DNA from: Dehalococcoidia bacterium
GTDB lineage: Bacteria > Chloroflexota > Dehalococcoidia > SAR202 > UBA11138
DNA: 12,944 nucleotides
Reading direction: 5' to 3'
Assembly (NCBI GenBank): GCA_012270665.1
Contig: JAAXHY010000385.1
Location: forward strand, 1-12,944
This document shows positions 12,634 to 12,944 of the stretch, one piece after another. Made by a program: the position numbers and the translations under genes. Numbering within the stretch: the first letter of the stretch is position 1; each line of letters opens with the position of its first letter. The notes under the pieces were generated by a model. That model did no database searches. It saw only the letters and a program-made list of their open reading frames with translations, and was not told the DNA's origin.

Positions 12634-12944
12634 GTTTCCTTGCTCGGAAGAGTGAGGCCCCATTGAAGCAGAGCTCTCGATACGGGCGTTGATGTCGCGA
12701 TGGAGTTTCCTTGCTCGGAAGAGTGAGGCCCCATTGAAGCACTCGTAGTCTATCCCGCGGATATACTGCGTACGCTGTTTCCTTGCTCGGAAGAGTGAGG
12801 CCCCATTGAAGCCGAGCCGAGCGGCGCGCCGAGATTCCGAGCCGAGCGGTTTCCTTGCTCGGAAGAGTGAGGCCCCATTGAAGCTCGGATTGAAGCCTCT
12901 GAGTACATCGCTGAACAAGAGTTTCCTTGCTCGGAAGAGTGAGG
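12634..12944 (+). CRISPR. Type I-G CRISPR array, runs off the window end
   Basis: Four identical 36-nt repeats at 12634-12669, 12705-12740, 12777-12812 and 12849-12884, and the first 24 nt of a fifth at 12921-12944. Spacers are 35, 36, 36 and 36 nt. The repeat starts GTTT and then forms an 8-bp stem, CCTTGCTC with GAGTGAGG (two G-T pairs), capped by the GNRA-type loop GGAA. It ends CCCC-ATTGAAGC; the last eight bases are the expected crRNA 5' handle. Orientation follows from cas2 and leader upstream and the handle at the 3' end. Identical repeats show that the degenerate distal end lies outside. I found no obvious match of the spacers to this window by eye. Confidence 0.98.

Noticed and set aside
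12344..12655. A 103-codon open frame from inside cas2 through the leader into the first repeat
   Set aside because: It overlaps cas2 in another frame, has no family features, and ends inside a CRISPR repeat.
11080..12918. Long minus-strand open frame opposite cas4-cas1 and the array
   Set aside because: It is antisense to a clear gene, Arg/Pro/His-rich as expected of the shadow of a G-rich gene, and runs through the repeats.

Overview
The window carries a type I-G (formerly I-U) CRISPR-Cas locus, preceded by a NurA-like/HerA DNA-processing pair. All genes are on the + strand. GC content is moderately high. The small membrane protein and the locus architecture vaguely suggest Chloroflexota, but I cannot place the organism from sequence alone.

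Layout. 16-3095: a NurA-like protein and a HerA-type ATPase, probably one operon. 3096-3504: intergenic, with a helically phased GGTG repeat cluster. 3505-3870: a small two-helix membrane protein. 3871-4212: an intergenic region that looks like the control centre of the locus. 4213-4286: a tRNA. 4324-10363: the interference genes cas3 (C-terminal HD domain), csb3, csb1 and csb2, packed with small gaps or overlaps. 10456-12438: the adaptation genes cas4-cas1 (fused) and cas2 after their own 92-nt gap. 12439-12633: leader. 12634-12944: CRISPR array of four full 36-nt repeats, four spacers of 35-36 nt, and a fifth repeat cut by the window end.

The main discovery is in 3942-4154. On the minus strand lies a degenerate one-spacer mini-CRISPR. 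The upstream pseudo-repeat keeps the 8-nt crRNA handle ATTGAAGC, then comes a 38-nt pseudo-spacer, then a pseudo-repeat matching 26 of 31 bases of the array repeat with its hairpin preserved by compensatory changes. The first 23 bases of the pseudo-spacer match + strand 4094-4116 at 18 positions. Three of the five mismatches fall at positions 6, 12 and 18, the bases that type I effectors flip out and ignore. The match is preceded by TTT, which fits the TTN PAM reported for this subtype. A full-length footprint would cover the -35 box of a strong promoter (TTGACA, 17 nt, TAGGAT) that drives the tRNA and cas3-csb2. This is the design of the Cas-repressing crRNA-like RNAs known as CreR, or CreA in CreTA toxin-antitoxin modules; I do not know of one described for type I-G.

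The first gene under that promoter is a tRNA with a class I, arginine-type body (A20, C35, U36, G73) but the serine anticodon GCU and no long variable arm. If charged with arginine it would misread serine codons. The circuit could therefore be simple cas autorepression, or an addiction module in which loss of the Cas effector releases a mistranslating tRNA. The second reading is a hypothesis.
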